Shown here: in pieces, positions 52,621-64,000 of the stretch
How the letters are laid out: every line of letters begins with the position of its first letter
How positions within the stretch are numbered: position 1 is the stretch's first letter
DNA from: Symsagittifera roscoffensis
Lineage: Eukaryota > Xenacoelomorpha > Acoela > Convolutidae
DNA: 64,000 nt
Direction of reading: 5' to 3'
Assembly: GCF_963678635.1 (NCBI RefSeq)
Contig: NC_087069.1
Coordinates: 41,935,883 to 41,999,882, forward strand
Translations under genes and position numbers: made by a program
The notes under the pieces: generated by a model
The model's database searches: none
The model's input: the letters and a program-made list of their open reading frames with translations, nothing else
What the model was told of the DNA's origin: nothing

Positions 52621-55600
52621 TGAAAAATGATAAGATCGATTAGGTTCTTCCCCCGAAAACTTGGACACAAAAGGCTTCCTTGAAAAGCTAAAAAATCAGG
52701 TTTTCCTACACATGGTTTTAAAAATAATGAAAACAAAAATAAGAATTTCTTAAACTCTGAGACAGACGTTGTTTGCTAATTAAGCAGTTCTTTATGCCGT
52801 TTCAGGGGATGGGAAACCAAAATGAGGGCCTAACGTGGACACTTAGATTTCTAAAGAATTTTTTTAAAACCAAAAATTGAAACTTTGCTTCTGCAGTTTA
52901 CGTGATTTTTATAGCACTATGAACACCTCTCTGACGCCCTCTAATTAATGGTCTAAACAACGGCTTGCATACAAATTTTTTACCCGGATATATTCATGAG
53001 ACATTTTAATCTACCATCTGCTCAAGTTTCAACCGTGTATCTGTTTGTTCAGAAAACTTCAGAATAGTGAAAAAATCTTCGCTCATTTTTCCGCTTGTGA
53101 GCACACTTCAATTAATTTTTTTCGCCAGCACGTAGTTTTAATTTTTTCTTTCACTTTTTTGATTTGTTCAAATAAAGCACATAAACGTATTGCATACTTC
53201 AGTTTTTTTTGTTCAAAACAGTACGGAATTCTATAAAAAAAACAAGTGTCATTATTTCTTAGTTGAAACTAATTCTGTAATGTTGAAATGATGCAACAAG
53301 TTAAACTTCCAATTTCTGTGAAATTCAACTTGGATAATCTGGTGCCTGTTAAGTAAACGTTTATTTTTTAATTCAATACAGGGTCTCAAAAAACGAAGCT
53401 GTAAATTTTAATAACCATAAACTGTAAAGACGCTTAACTATATGTTCGGTCAAAAGAAAGCAATACTGGATCGTACCAATAAAAACGTAGCAGACATGGA
53501 TCAAAAACAACCTGTCATAGTTTTTCTTCTGCGAATCAAATGAAATATAGCCAATTTAGTTCGAATCCGTCCAAAAACCTAGTTTGCTTGTATCAAACAC
53601 AGCTTGATATATTTTTTGACTGAGTATTTCTAAGCATATTTTGCGGGTGTGGATTGTAATCAAGACTTCTAGTTCCTTCCATGGAAAAATATGCCTCGAG
53701 ACAGTAGAAGTGTCAATAATTGAGGCGGGAAAAAGTTGGAGAAATTTGTGTTTTTATGCGGTCGGAACAGAGCCATATTGGGTAAAATGATTGCAATGTA
53801 GTACATTTACATAAAAAAAACCAAAAAAAAAATCGGTGTTGGCATAAGCATAATAAGCTTATATTAATTCAGTTTAAACAATCAACCTTTAATCTGGAGC
53901 AAAACTATTAAAATGTTTTGAATATCAATATCTCGGTCAACGTTAGAGGGCTTGAAAACTTTTAGTTCCAAAAAACGGTTTAATCTAATTGAGCTAAAGC
54001 TTATAAAGTTAATAATTAAATTATTGATTCTTAAACTGTTCCAAAAGTTCAATTTCATCAAGTTAAATCAAATTTGAAGACCTAATTTGGATCAATTTAT
54101 TATACAAAGCAAACATGTGCCAACAAATGCATCTGAAGAAGCTTAAGCCAGTACTTTTTCACTATATCCAAAGCCAATTTTTTCGATTTGAAATGGTTTT
54201 CATAGCAAGGAATTCTGCGCTCTAGACTGAAACTTGGAGTATTTCTTTTTTTCTTCATCACAGCAGAAGTCTGAACCCAAAGACCGAATGCCTTATATCT
54301 CCGATACAAGGAGGAATTTTCTTCACTAAAAAAGTCTAGGAGTCGCCCCTCTCACCCTTTCCACCATGTCTTGAAATTGGCAGCTCATGAACATCCCATT
54401 CATGAGATGCTCATTTTTTGTATAATCAGAGCTCTCAGACCTATTCGAGCAATTAACTGACTTTACACATATACTATCTGCTATCCAGTATACAAAGATA
54501 CAGACTGAACCCTTTCTGATAAAAACGGATTGAGCGGAATGTTGCTGCCCGATTGTTCGTCGAGCTTTCACTTTTGTCATCGATGGCAGTGATACCTGGA
54601 GACAGCAGCAATCAGCATGATTAATTTTTTTTTCGATCGTCTGTCTTCTGCATACCTCTGTTTGGTATCATACGAACAGACTTCTTCTTCTTCTCCTGAA
54701 CAGGACCTTGGCAACTTGGTCAGACTCTAGCTGAAGGTGCTAAGAATGTCAAATTTGCTTGCAATTCTTCAGAGAGACATATAACGTTTTCACCTTTACA
54801 GCAAATAACGACAACTTTCACTGGTGCTCTTACAGCTTACCACAAATCAAACCAACCCGCTCAACATTCGCCAGCTGTATAGAGTGATCAAAGATTGCTT
54901 TTTGAATTGTGGTTGTTCAAAGAAGCCCGGACGATTTAGAGGGTTCTCTTGTTTTCAATCTGTTCATTGACTTTTCCCTTTGATTCCGACCACCATCAAG
55001 TTATTATCTGGCACTTTTTTTATTTTGTTGCAATGCTTGTTAATGAAGTTTTTTTTTCATAGCAGAATCAGCCAGTTCATACACGGTCTTTATTAATAGC
55101 TCTCTGTTAAGTTTTTCCTGCAGCAGATAAAATAAACTATCTTCTGACCAGTATTGCAAAAATAGCTCAGCGAACTAGCCAAGCCTCAGCCGTGTTGTCA
55201 AAATTTCTCAGAGAAAACAAAAAAGAGAAGTACTTTGGCTAAGTCTTTTATCTTTCACCTTCAAGCCAATCGGTCGGACTGTTGAATCATCAATGGTTTA
55301 ATAATTACAGATGTCGCTCCCTTAGGTAAGTCAAATATATCATCTGATAATTATGTTGGGACCCGTCATTTGATGCACCGAAGAATGTACTATTTTTGAA
55401 AGCTTTTTAATAACCACCCCTTTGTCTGATTCAGCGCTGTAGTATAAGATGTAAGCTAATAAGTACTAATCTTTGTCATAATTTTTTAAAACTCTCTACG
55501 TGCAAGCAAAATTTCTAATAAAAACATCTCATGGATTTCTTCTTTGTCTTGGTCAACGAAACAGTTTATTGGAGGTTTTGATTCGGGAGTGGCAGTTTTT

Positions 55601-57030
55601 AAAAAATATAAAAGGCGGAATTTAGTTCAATTATTTTTCTTTGTATTTGGAAAACGGGTCTTTGCTGCTCGCATTTAATCTAAGATAGAATATGATAAGT
55701 TAGTTAATGCTTATGAGTAGAAACAAACATCTGTGTTGACTTCAAGTTAAACGGGTTTGATTGTTAGTTAATGCTATTAGTTAATGCTACCTTCCTGCTG
55801 TTACACGAAGCTTCGTTCGCATCCGCGATGCTGGATTTTCAATAACAGTAGTAGGATTTTTTGGGGCAAAATCGCCGGGGGTGGGGGAGTTGGAGGGGGG
55901 AGGGGTGCTCATTTCATGTATTAACATAGGCTATAGATTATCCGGTCAGCGCTCCATGTATTCACATAAGGAAAAAATTTTCCATGTATTAAGATTATAT
56001 GTTTCAGAGTTTGAGATTGTAGGATGCTATTTTCGAGAAAAATTTTCAAAAAGTTTTTGGCGCCCGATTTACCAATACATCATTGTTTAAGATTCCAAAT
56101 GAAATGTTTGAAATCCTATGTATTAAAATAGGGAATCGATTTTTCAACGTCTTATAAGGTATCAGATGGATAGTTTGTTGCAAAAATATCAAGTTTTTGG
56201 AAAAAAAATCTCAAGTTTCTGGAAAAAATCTCAAATTTTTGAGAAAAAACTCAATTTTTTGGAAAAAGTTTTGCAGCTTTTGGCTAATTTTTCTAATCGC
56301 ACTTCATCTTTTTATTTAAAAAAACATTCATATATAATGTGAAAAGAGTGAATAGACAAATTGTTGATTAATTGGTATCAAGTTTAGACAATGAATTAAA
56401 ACTTTGATTGAAAATATGAGTTTTTTTCTTGATTTATTCCTTAAATAAAAAAAATAAATAAAATTTGATCAAATTTAAGCCAAGATGCGTGGTTTATAGT
56501 GTTGTGAAAAGTAACAGCAACGCTCAGATTAGCTGAACCCATGCTGAAACTTTCGAATTATTGGCAAAAACGTGAAAATTACCATATTTTTTAACAAGTA
56601 GTAAAAGCGTTTCATATTAGACTCAATATCTACCCATAATTTTTCACTTACAGTTCTCATATGTTTTCTTTACAAGTCTTTCATTGTCAGGGTAAAAGTA
56701 AACTTAGTTATTGAACCGGCTCCATTGAAGAATTATAGCATAGTAAATGAAATTTCTGGAAAAATATTTTCAATAATTGAAATCAATGCAACTTCTGAAA
56801 ATTTTCAAAAATCTTGCTCAACTGACCAAATTAACCACACTTTTTATCAAATTTATGATGGTATTGAAAAATGAGAAAAGTTAGACGAAATTTTAGAGAC
56901 ATTTTTCTACAATTTGACAAAATTCATTAAATTTTGATTGAAGTACACTCTTTTTCTCTTACTCCACAGATTTTCTGCTTATCAAACGTTGCTGGTGTTG
57001 AACAGATATTAGCTAGGCTAAACATAAGCA
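52621..57030. other. Unassigned intergenic region
   Basis: 4.4 kb. Minus-strand frames at 54100-54309 and 54326-54580 look somewhat protein-like (FGLWVQTSAVMKKKR; NCSNRSESSDYTKNEHLMNG) but match no family I know. A G-rich tract lies at 55875-55910. No confident gene. Confidence 0.4.
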
Positions 57031-59622
57031 GTTTCCTCGAGTTATTTTAGAAAAAAACAGGAAAAATTCCAATTGATTTTCTTATTGATGAAATGGATGT
57101 TGAATATTAGTTTTTTAAAAGTTTTTTGTACGTTTTTTTTTGTACAAAACAGAGTTATCCGACTAGGTAAAGTTCTCTTTAGAGAAACTGACTCAACCGA
57201 AGGAATTTGTTGTTAGACCAACTAATGAGTATCAAAGCTTTAAACTAACGGCTGAATTACACCTGATAAGGAAAATTTTTTGTTTTTTCTTGAAAATTTG
57301 AAACTGATAAAAAAGTCGTTTTCATTAACTACCCAATCCACAAAATTGACAAAGACTCCCAGCAAAGTTCTTTTTTCTTCCATTTGTTTAAAGATAATCA
57401 AAGCTCAAAAATCCTTCGTCATCAGGGTTATAATAAGATTTCCAGAGATTTGTGTTAAAAGATTCATCAATTTCAAGCTATCCTCTCCAATTTACATCAA
57501 AAACTTCTTCATAACTGTTCATATTATCTAATTTGCTTCTACGACAAAATTTATCATGATTTTTCCGAAGAAGTCCTATATTCTAAGTTAATTCCCACTT
57601 TCTGCTTTATAAAGTGACTCGTTATTGCACTCACTTTGCATAAAAATTCAGGAAGCACCGAAGAAATTAGAAGGAACATAATATCAATTAAACGAACACT
57701 TTGCTGGTAGAGGTAAAATTAGTGGTACACCTCAAATGTCTGAAATATAATTGTGTTTTATGCGAGTTTACGTTTAGCAGATAAATTTTTTTTATTAAAT
57801 AACCACCTTGAATGCAAAAATACAGTTTTCTTACCAATAAAAATCAAATACTTGCAAACTATTCAGAATGTTTTTTTTTAATTTTCATTTTGCCCAATTT
57901 TTCTAAGACCCAGTTAAGTGTGAGAGAATTGAAATCCTTTAATAAGTTTAAAAGAGAATAAATAAAAGATGGTCGAAAAAAATTATAAGTGTAATTTTGA
58001 GAAAATTTTGATGAATGAATTAAGAGCAGTTTTTTTTGGATCTGCAGAACTTTTATGGCAGAACTTTTTAGAGTTTCGCAATGAATTTTAGTTCTGAATT
58101 TCTGCTTTTTCTTAATCTACCAAAAAAACTCTTCATCAATTTAAACTCATAAAAGAGACATGGACATAAAGCTGCGTCAAATAAAACATTTTAATATAAA
58201 ACGTAAGCATGTTTGAGTCAACATTATTCTATTTTTCTTCCCACTTTTTCAATTGGAAGAATATTGAGGCAAACCAGAGCAAAAACATAAATTTCACAGT
58301 ATGACTGTTTGACTCGCTTCATTTTAATTATCATACGAATGGAGAGAATATACATCGATTTCTGCTAAAGTTATCAGCTAGCTTAAGAAACTCTAACAAA
58401 ATTCTTAGTATTTTCTGTAAAAAAGTTTTACAATCACAACAAATTTGTTAAGCTAACAAAATTTAAAAAATGTAGATCTTGACAGCCAATTTTTTTTTTA
58501 TGCTTCATCTATCATCTTCCTTAAGAACAAATTTTGCTTGATTTCAACCAAAAACATAGGTAAGTTATTGGAAAAATGTATCAATTAACCGAACGGTGTC
58601 AGAGGCCATAGTTCGAAAGAAAGTACCCATAAACATCTGAAATTTTAAGTAACGTTAGTAATTTGATTTAAAATAACGAAAACTCAATTGCTCTACGCAA
58701 AATCAACCGTGTTTTAGTGTCTTTTACTGGAATTCTTAGTCTATTACTAACAACCGAAATTGAAGCAAAAATCCTATAGAAAGAAACTCTAATTTGTTTT
58801 GTCTAAAAATTTTAATATAGTTTTGAAGAGATTTCTCAAGGCAGATTTATGCAAATTATTATCTGGAAATGTTCAAGATCTTACTAAATTATCCAAATTT
58901 GAATCTTTTTGTCAACGTCAGGTATCAAAAAAGTGAAAAAATAAATACTTTTAATGCAAAAACCACCCTTAATCTGCTCGAAAACGCACTACACTATAAA
59001 CTCAACCAAATACACTAACTTTTATAAAATGATCGAAGTTTATAAAATGATCGCTTGGCAAAGCGAAACAATTAGTCGATGTTTTATAATTATGCACTAT
59101 TTTTGTTACCATTTTCTCACAAAAACGTATCCGCTTATTAGCTCATATTATGTACTTTTACGGAAATTTATAAGAACAAATTCCCCGAAAGCAGGTCACT
59201 ATTCCAGTTCTCACAGTGGATTGAAGTTTCTCTGATCGACTTCCAATGAAAATTTCACAATATCTTGAATTTGATTATCTCTCAAGTTTCTTTCATCATC
59301 AATCACAACTTTTGAGCAAAATCATAAATAAAAGATTTAAAAAAGCAGTGAAAATTGTTTCATACTATTTACTAGAAAAATTCTCTATCAAAATTTATCG
59401 AAATACTAGAATTTATCAAAATTGCGCAGATATCTAGTTTTTCTTGTATTGCGTTTTTTCAATAAATTTTTTATTTGCCATGTTTACTTGTTTTTGATAT
59501 AAATTTTTAGTGTTACCTTCTCGTGGAGTGTGCTTTAGGCTGCGAGCCGTGTTTTCATTTGTTTGTTATTTTTTTGAAAACCTTAATCACTATTTGAAAA
59601 AAATTTTACAAAAACCATTTGA
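57031..59622. repeat. Megasatellite unit 1 (type A)
   Basis: First unit; sharp left boundary at 57031, before which the sequence does not match the region left of units 2 and 3. Confidence 0.9.
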
Positions 59623-62197
59623 GTTTCCTCGAGTTACTTTAGAAGAAAAAAGGAAAAATTCCAATTGATTTTCTTATTGATGAAATGGATGTTGAATACT
59701 AGTTTTTTTTCACAGTTTTTTGTACGTCTTTTTGTACAAAACAGAGTTATCCGACTAGGAAAAGTTCTCTTTAGAGAAACTGACTCAACTGAAGAAAATT
59801 ATTGTTAGACCAACTTTTGCGTATCAAAGGTTTAAGCTAACGGCTGAATTACACCTGATAAGAAAGAATTTTTTGTTTTTTTTTCTTGAAAAATTGAAAC
59901 TGATCAAAAAGTTGTTTTCATTAACTACCCAATTCACAAATTTGACAAAGACTCCCAGCAAAGTTCTTTTTTCTTCCAATTTTTTGAAGATAATTAAAGT
60001 TCAAAATCCTTCATGATCAGGTTTATAATAAGATTTCCAGAGATTTCTGTTAAAAGATTCATCAATTTCAAGCTATCCTCTCCAATTTACATCAAAAATT
60101 TCTTCATAACTGTTCATGTTATCTAATTTTCTTCTACGACAAAATTTATCATGATTTTTCCGAAGAAGTCCTATATTCTAAGTTAATTCCCACTTTCTGC
60201 CTTATAAAGTGACTCGTTATTGCACTCAATTTGCATGAAAATTCAGGCAGCACCGAAGAAACTAGAATGACCATAGTACCAATTAAACGAACACTTTGCT
60301 GGTAGAGGTAAAATTAGTGGTACACCTCAAATGCCTGAATTTTTATTGTGTTTTATGCGAGTTTACGTTTAGCAGATAAATTTTTTTAAAACAAATAATC
60401 ACTTTGATTGCAGAAATACAGTTTTCTTACCAAAAAAAATCAAATACTTGCAAACTATTCGTAATGTTTTTTTTTAATTTTCATTTTGCCCAATTTTTCT
60501 AAGACCTAGTTAAGTGTGAGAGAATTGAAATCCTTTAATAAGTTTAAAAGAGAATACATAATAGATGGTCAAAAAAAATTATAAGTGTAATTTTGAGAAA
60601 ATTTTGATAAATGAAATAAGAGCAGTTTTTTTTGGATATTATCTGAAAATTTTTATGCTAGAACTTTTTAGAGTTTCGCAATGAGTTTTAGTTCTGAATT
60701 TCTGTTTTTTCTTAATCTACCAAAAAAACGCTTTATCAATTTCAACTCATAAAAGAGACATGGACATAAAGCTGCGTCAAATAAAACCTTTTAATATAAA
60801 ACGTAAGCATGTTTGATTCAACATTATTCTATATTTCCTCCCACTTTTTAAATTGGAAGAATATTGAAGCAAACCAGAGCGAAAACATAAATTTCACAGT
60901 ATGAATGTTTGATTCGCTTTACTTTAATTATCATACGAATGGAGAGAATATACATCGATTTCTAGTAAAATTATCAGCTAGCTTAAGAAACTCTAACAAA
61001 ATTCTTAGTATTTTCTGTAAAAAAATTTTACAATCACAACAAATTTGTTCAGCTAACAAAATTGGATGAATGTAGATCTCGACAGCCAATTTTTATTTTA
61101 GGCTTCATCTATCATCTTCCTTAAGAACAAATTTTGCTTGATTTCAATCAAAAACAGTAAGTTATTGGAAAAATGTATCAATTAACCGAACGGTGTCATA
61201 GGCCATACTTCGAAAGAAAGTATCCATAAACATCTGAATTTTTATGTAACGTTAGTTACTTGATCAAAAATAACAAAAACTCAATTGCCCTACACAAAAT
61301 CACCCTTATTTCAATGTTTTTTTAACTGGAATCTTACTCTATTACTAGCAACCGAAATTGAAGCAAAAATCCTTAAGGAAAAAATTCTAATTTGTTTTGT
61401 CAAAAATTTTTAATTTAGTTTTGAAGTGAATTCTCAGTGCAAATTTATGTAAATTATTATCTGGAAATGTTCAAGATCCAACTAAATTTTCCAAATTTGT
61501 ATCTTTTTGTCAACGTCAGGTATCAAAAAAAAAACTTTTGGTGCAAAAACCACCCTTTATTTGCTCGACAACGCACTACACTATAAACTCAACCAAATAC
61601 TCTAACTTGAGAAGTTATTAAAATGACTGCTTGGCAAAGCGAAACAATTAGTCGATGTTTTATAATTATACACTAGTTTTGTTACCATTTTCTCACAAAT
61701 ACGTATCCGCTTATTAGCTCATATTATGTACTTTTACGGCAATTTATAACAACAAAATCCCCGAAAGCAGGTCACTATTCCAGTTCTCACAGTGAATTGA
61801 AGTTTTTCTGATCGACTTCCCATGAAATTTTCACAAAAATTTGAAACTGATAATCTCTCAAGTTTCTTTCATCATCAATCACAACTTTTGAGCAAAACCA
61901 TAAATAAAAGATTAAGAAAAGCTTTAAAATTGTCTCATACTATTTACTAGAAAAATTCTCTATCAAAGTTTATCAAAACACTAGAGCTTTATCAAAATTG
62001 CACAGATATCTAGTTTTTCTTGTATTGCATTTTTTCAAAAAAGTTTTTATTTGCCATGTCTACTTTGTTTTGATATAAATTTTTGGTGTTACCTTCTCGT
62101 GGAGTGTGCTTTAGGCTGCGTGCCGTGTTTTCATTTGTTTGTTATTTTTTTTAAACCCTAATAATTATTTGAAAAATTTCTAACAAAAACCATTTGA
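59623..62197. repeat. Megasatellite unit 2 (type B)
   Basis: Divergent unit: for example CTTCCAATTTTTTGAAGATA against CTTCCATTTGTTTAAAGATA in units 1 and 3. Confidence 0.9.
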
Positions 62198-64000
62198 ATT
62201 TCCTCGAGTTACTTTAGAAGAAAAAAAAGGAAAAATCCCAATTGAATTCCTTATTGATGAAATGTTGAATCTTAATTTTTTTTCACAGTTTTCTGTACGC
62301 TTTATTTTTGGTACAAAACAGAGTCATCCGACTAGGTAAAGTTCTCTTTAGCGAAACTGACTCAACCGAAGAAAATTATTGTTAGACCAACTATTGAGTA
62401 TCAACGCTTTAAGCTAGAGGTTGAATTACACCTGATAAGGAAGAACTTTTTGTTTTTTCTTGAAAATTTGAAACTGATCAAAAGTCGTTTTCATTAACTA
62501 CCCAATCCACAAAATTGACAAAGACTCCCAGCAAAGTTCTTTTTTCTTCCATTTGTTTAAAGATAATCAAAGCTCAAAAATCCTTCGTCATCAGGGTTAT
62601 AATAAGATTTCCAGAGATTTGTGTTAAAAGATTCATCAATTTCAAGCTATCCTCTCCAATTTACATCAAAAACTTCTTCATAACTGTTCATATTATCTAA
62701 TTTGCTTCTACGACAAAATTTATCATGATTTTTCCGAAGAAGTCCTATATTCTAAGTTAATTCCCACTTTCTGCTTTATAAAGTGACTCGTTATTGCACT
62801 CACTTTGCATAAAAATTCAGGAAGCACCGAAGAAATTAGAAGGAACATAGTATCAATTAAACGAACACTTTGCTGGTAGAGGTAAAATTAGTGGTACACC
62901 TCAAATGTCTGAAATATAATTGTGTTTTATGCGAGTTTACGTTTAGCAGATAAATTTTTTTTATTAAATAACCACCTTGAATGCAAAAATACAGTTTTCT
63001 TACCAATAAAAATCAAATACTTGCAACCTATTCAGAATGTTTTTTTTTTAATTTTCATTTTGCCCAATTTTTCTAAGACCCAGTTAAGTGTGAGAGAATT
63101 GAAATCCTTTAATAAGTTTAAAAGAGAATAAATAAAAGATGGTCGAAAAAAATTATAAGTGTAATTTTGAGAAAATTTTGATGAATGAATTAAGAGCAGT
63201 TTTTTTTGGATCTGCAGAACTTTTATGGCAGAACTTTTTAGAGTTTCGCAATGAATTTTAGTTCTGAATTTCTGCTTTTTCTTAATCTACCAAAAAAACT
63301 CTTCATCAATTTAAACTCATAAAAGAGACATGGACATAAAGCTGCGTCAAATAAAACATTTTAATATAAAACGTAAGCATGTTTGAGTCAACATTATTCT
63401 ATTTTTCTTCCCACTTTTTCAATTGGAAGAATATTGAGGCAAACCAGAGCAAAAACATAAATTTCACAGTATGACTGTTTGACTCGCTTCATTTTAATTA
63501 TCATACGAATGGAGAGAATATACATCGATTTCTGCTAAAGTTATCAGCTAGCTTAAGAAACTCTAACAAAATTCTTAGTATTTTCTGTAAAAAAGTTTTA
63601 CAATCACAACAAATTTGTTAAGCTAACAAAATTTAAAAAATGTAGATCTTGACAGCCAATTTTTTTTTTATGCTTCATCTATCATCTTCCTTAAGAACAA
63701 ATTTTGCTTGATTTCAACCAAAAACATAGGTAAGTTATTGGAAAAATGTATCAATTAACCGAACGGTGTCAGAGGCCATAGTTCGAAAGAAAGTATCCAT
63801 AAACATCTGAAATTTTAAGTAACGTTAGTAATTTGATTTAAAATAACGAAAACTCAATTGCTCTACGCAAAATCAACCGTGTTTTAGTGTCTTTTACTGG
63901 AATTCTTAGTCTATTACTAACAACCGAAATTGAAGCAAAAATCCTATAGAAAGAAACTCTAATTTGTTTTGTCTAAAAATTTTAATATAGTTTTGAAGAG
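62198..64000. repeat. Megasatellite unit 3 (type A, incomplete)
   Basis: Nearly identical to unit 1 over about 1.55 kb, with only a few differences seen (such as near 63028 and 63796). Its first 250 bases differ more. Confidence 0.9.

Larger units (their letters stand above)
57031..64000. repeat. Megasatellite: ~2.58-kb tandem units, dimeric order
   Basis: Three units in direct orientation starting at TTTCCTCGAGTTA: 57031, 59623 and 62198. The last is cut by the window end. Spacings are 2592 and 2575 bp. Units 1 and 3 are almost identical from about 57280/62450 onwards (offset about 5170 bp), while unit 2 differs by many substitutions and small indels. No long frame is kept in all units. Confidence 0.93.

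Noticed and set aside
54100-54580. Minus-strand frames as a transposon gag or transposase
   Set aside because: Some Cys/His spacing is suggestive, but no motif is complete and no ends are visible.
57280-57531. 83-codon frame repeated in the megasatellite
   Set aside because: Lost or altered in unit 2 and without any protein-like features beyond Lys/Phe/Ile-rich AT translation.

Overview
This is animal nuclear DNA: AT-rich, with many introns, a 200-base assembly gap and dense repeats. An Eph receptor with extracellular Cys-rich/FN3 modules and a SAM tail places it in Metazoa. The large introns, the many small palindromic elements and the Ty3/gypsy fossil suggest a non-vertebrate animal. I cannot fix the phylum from the sequence.

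Layout. Positions 1-16484 (+) hold the 3' 13 coding exons of an Eph-family receptor. All exon phases are consistent and give 901 codons to a stop. It reads as a pseudokinase: the VAIK Lys, the helix-C Glu, the HRD Asp and the DFG Asp are all replaced. One of its introns holds a 0.93-kb terminal-inverted-repeat (TIR) element that carries a copy of an Eph Cys-rich exon. Positions 16.5-19.5 kb hold doubtful coding relics and one orphan terminal-exon-like stretch. A broken Ty3/gypsy LTR retrotransposon (- strand, 19534-25915) follows, with 212-bp LTRs, a 5-bp target duplication and a tRNA-Ser-type primer site. Positions 26-36 kb are repeat-rich: an orphan exon-like stretch, AT-palindromic elements, a decayed LINE reverse transcriptase, a (CAA)n tract, and a 21-bp-period satellite with higher-order structure and an inverted outlier arm.

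Positions 37347-47276 (+) hold a complete five-exon Mx/dynamin-like GTPase (678 codons plus stop) with intact G1-G4 motifs, a stalk and a short GED, and no PH or proline-rich domain. Its introns hold several non-autonomous elements. Positions 48.4-52.6 kb hold a decayed minus-strand LINE, a gap and further elements. Positions 57031-64000 are a tandem array of a ~2.58-kb noncoding unit, in which units 1 and 3 are nearly identical while unit 2 is divergent (a dimeric higher-order repeat).

The two host genes share strand but have no evident functional link: one is a cell-surface guidance/adhesion receptor, the other a cytoplasmic membrane-associated or antiviral-type GTPase. The most notable points are the Eph pseudokinase with a Ser-rich insert, the exon-carrying element inside the same gene, the related AT-palindromic elements with GC-rich cores, the heptad-encoding satellite, and the A-B-A megasatellite.
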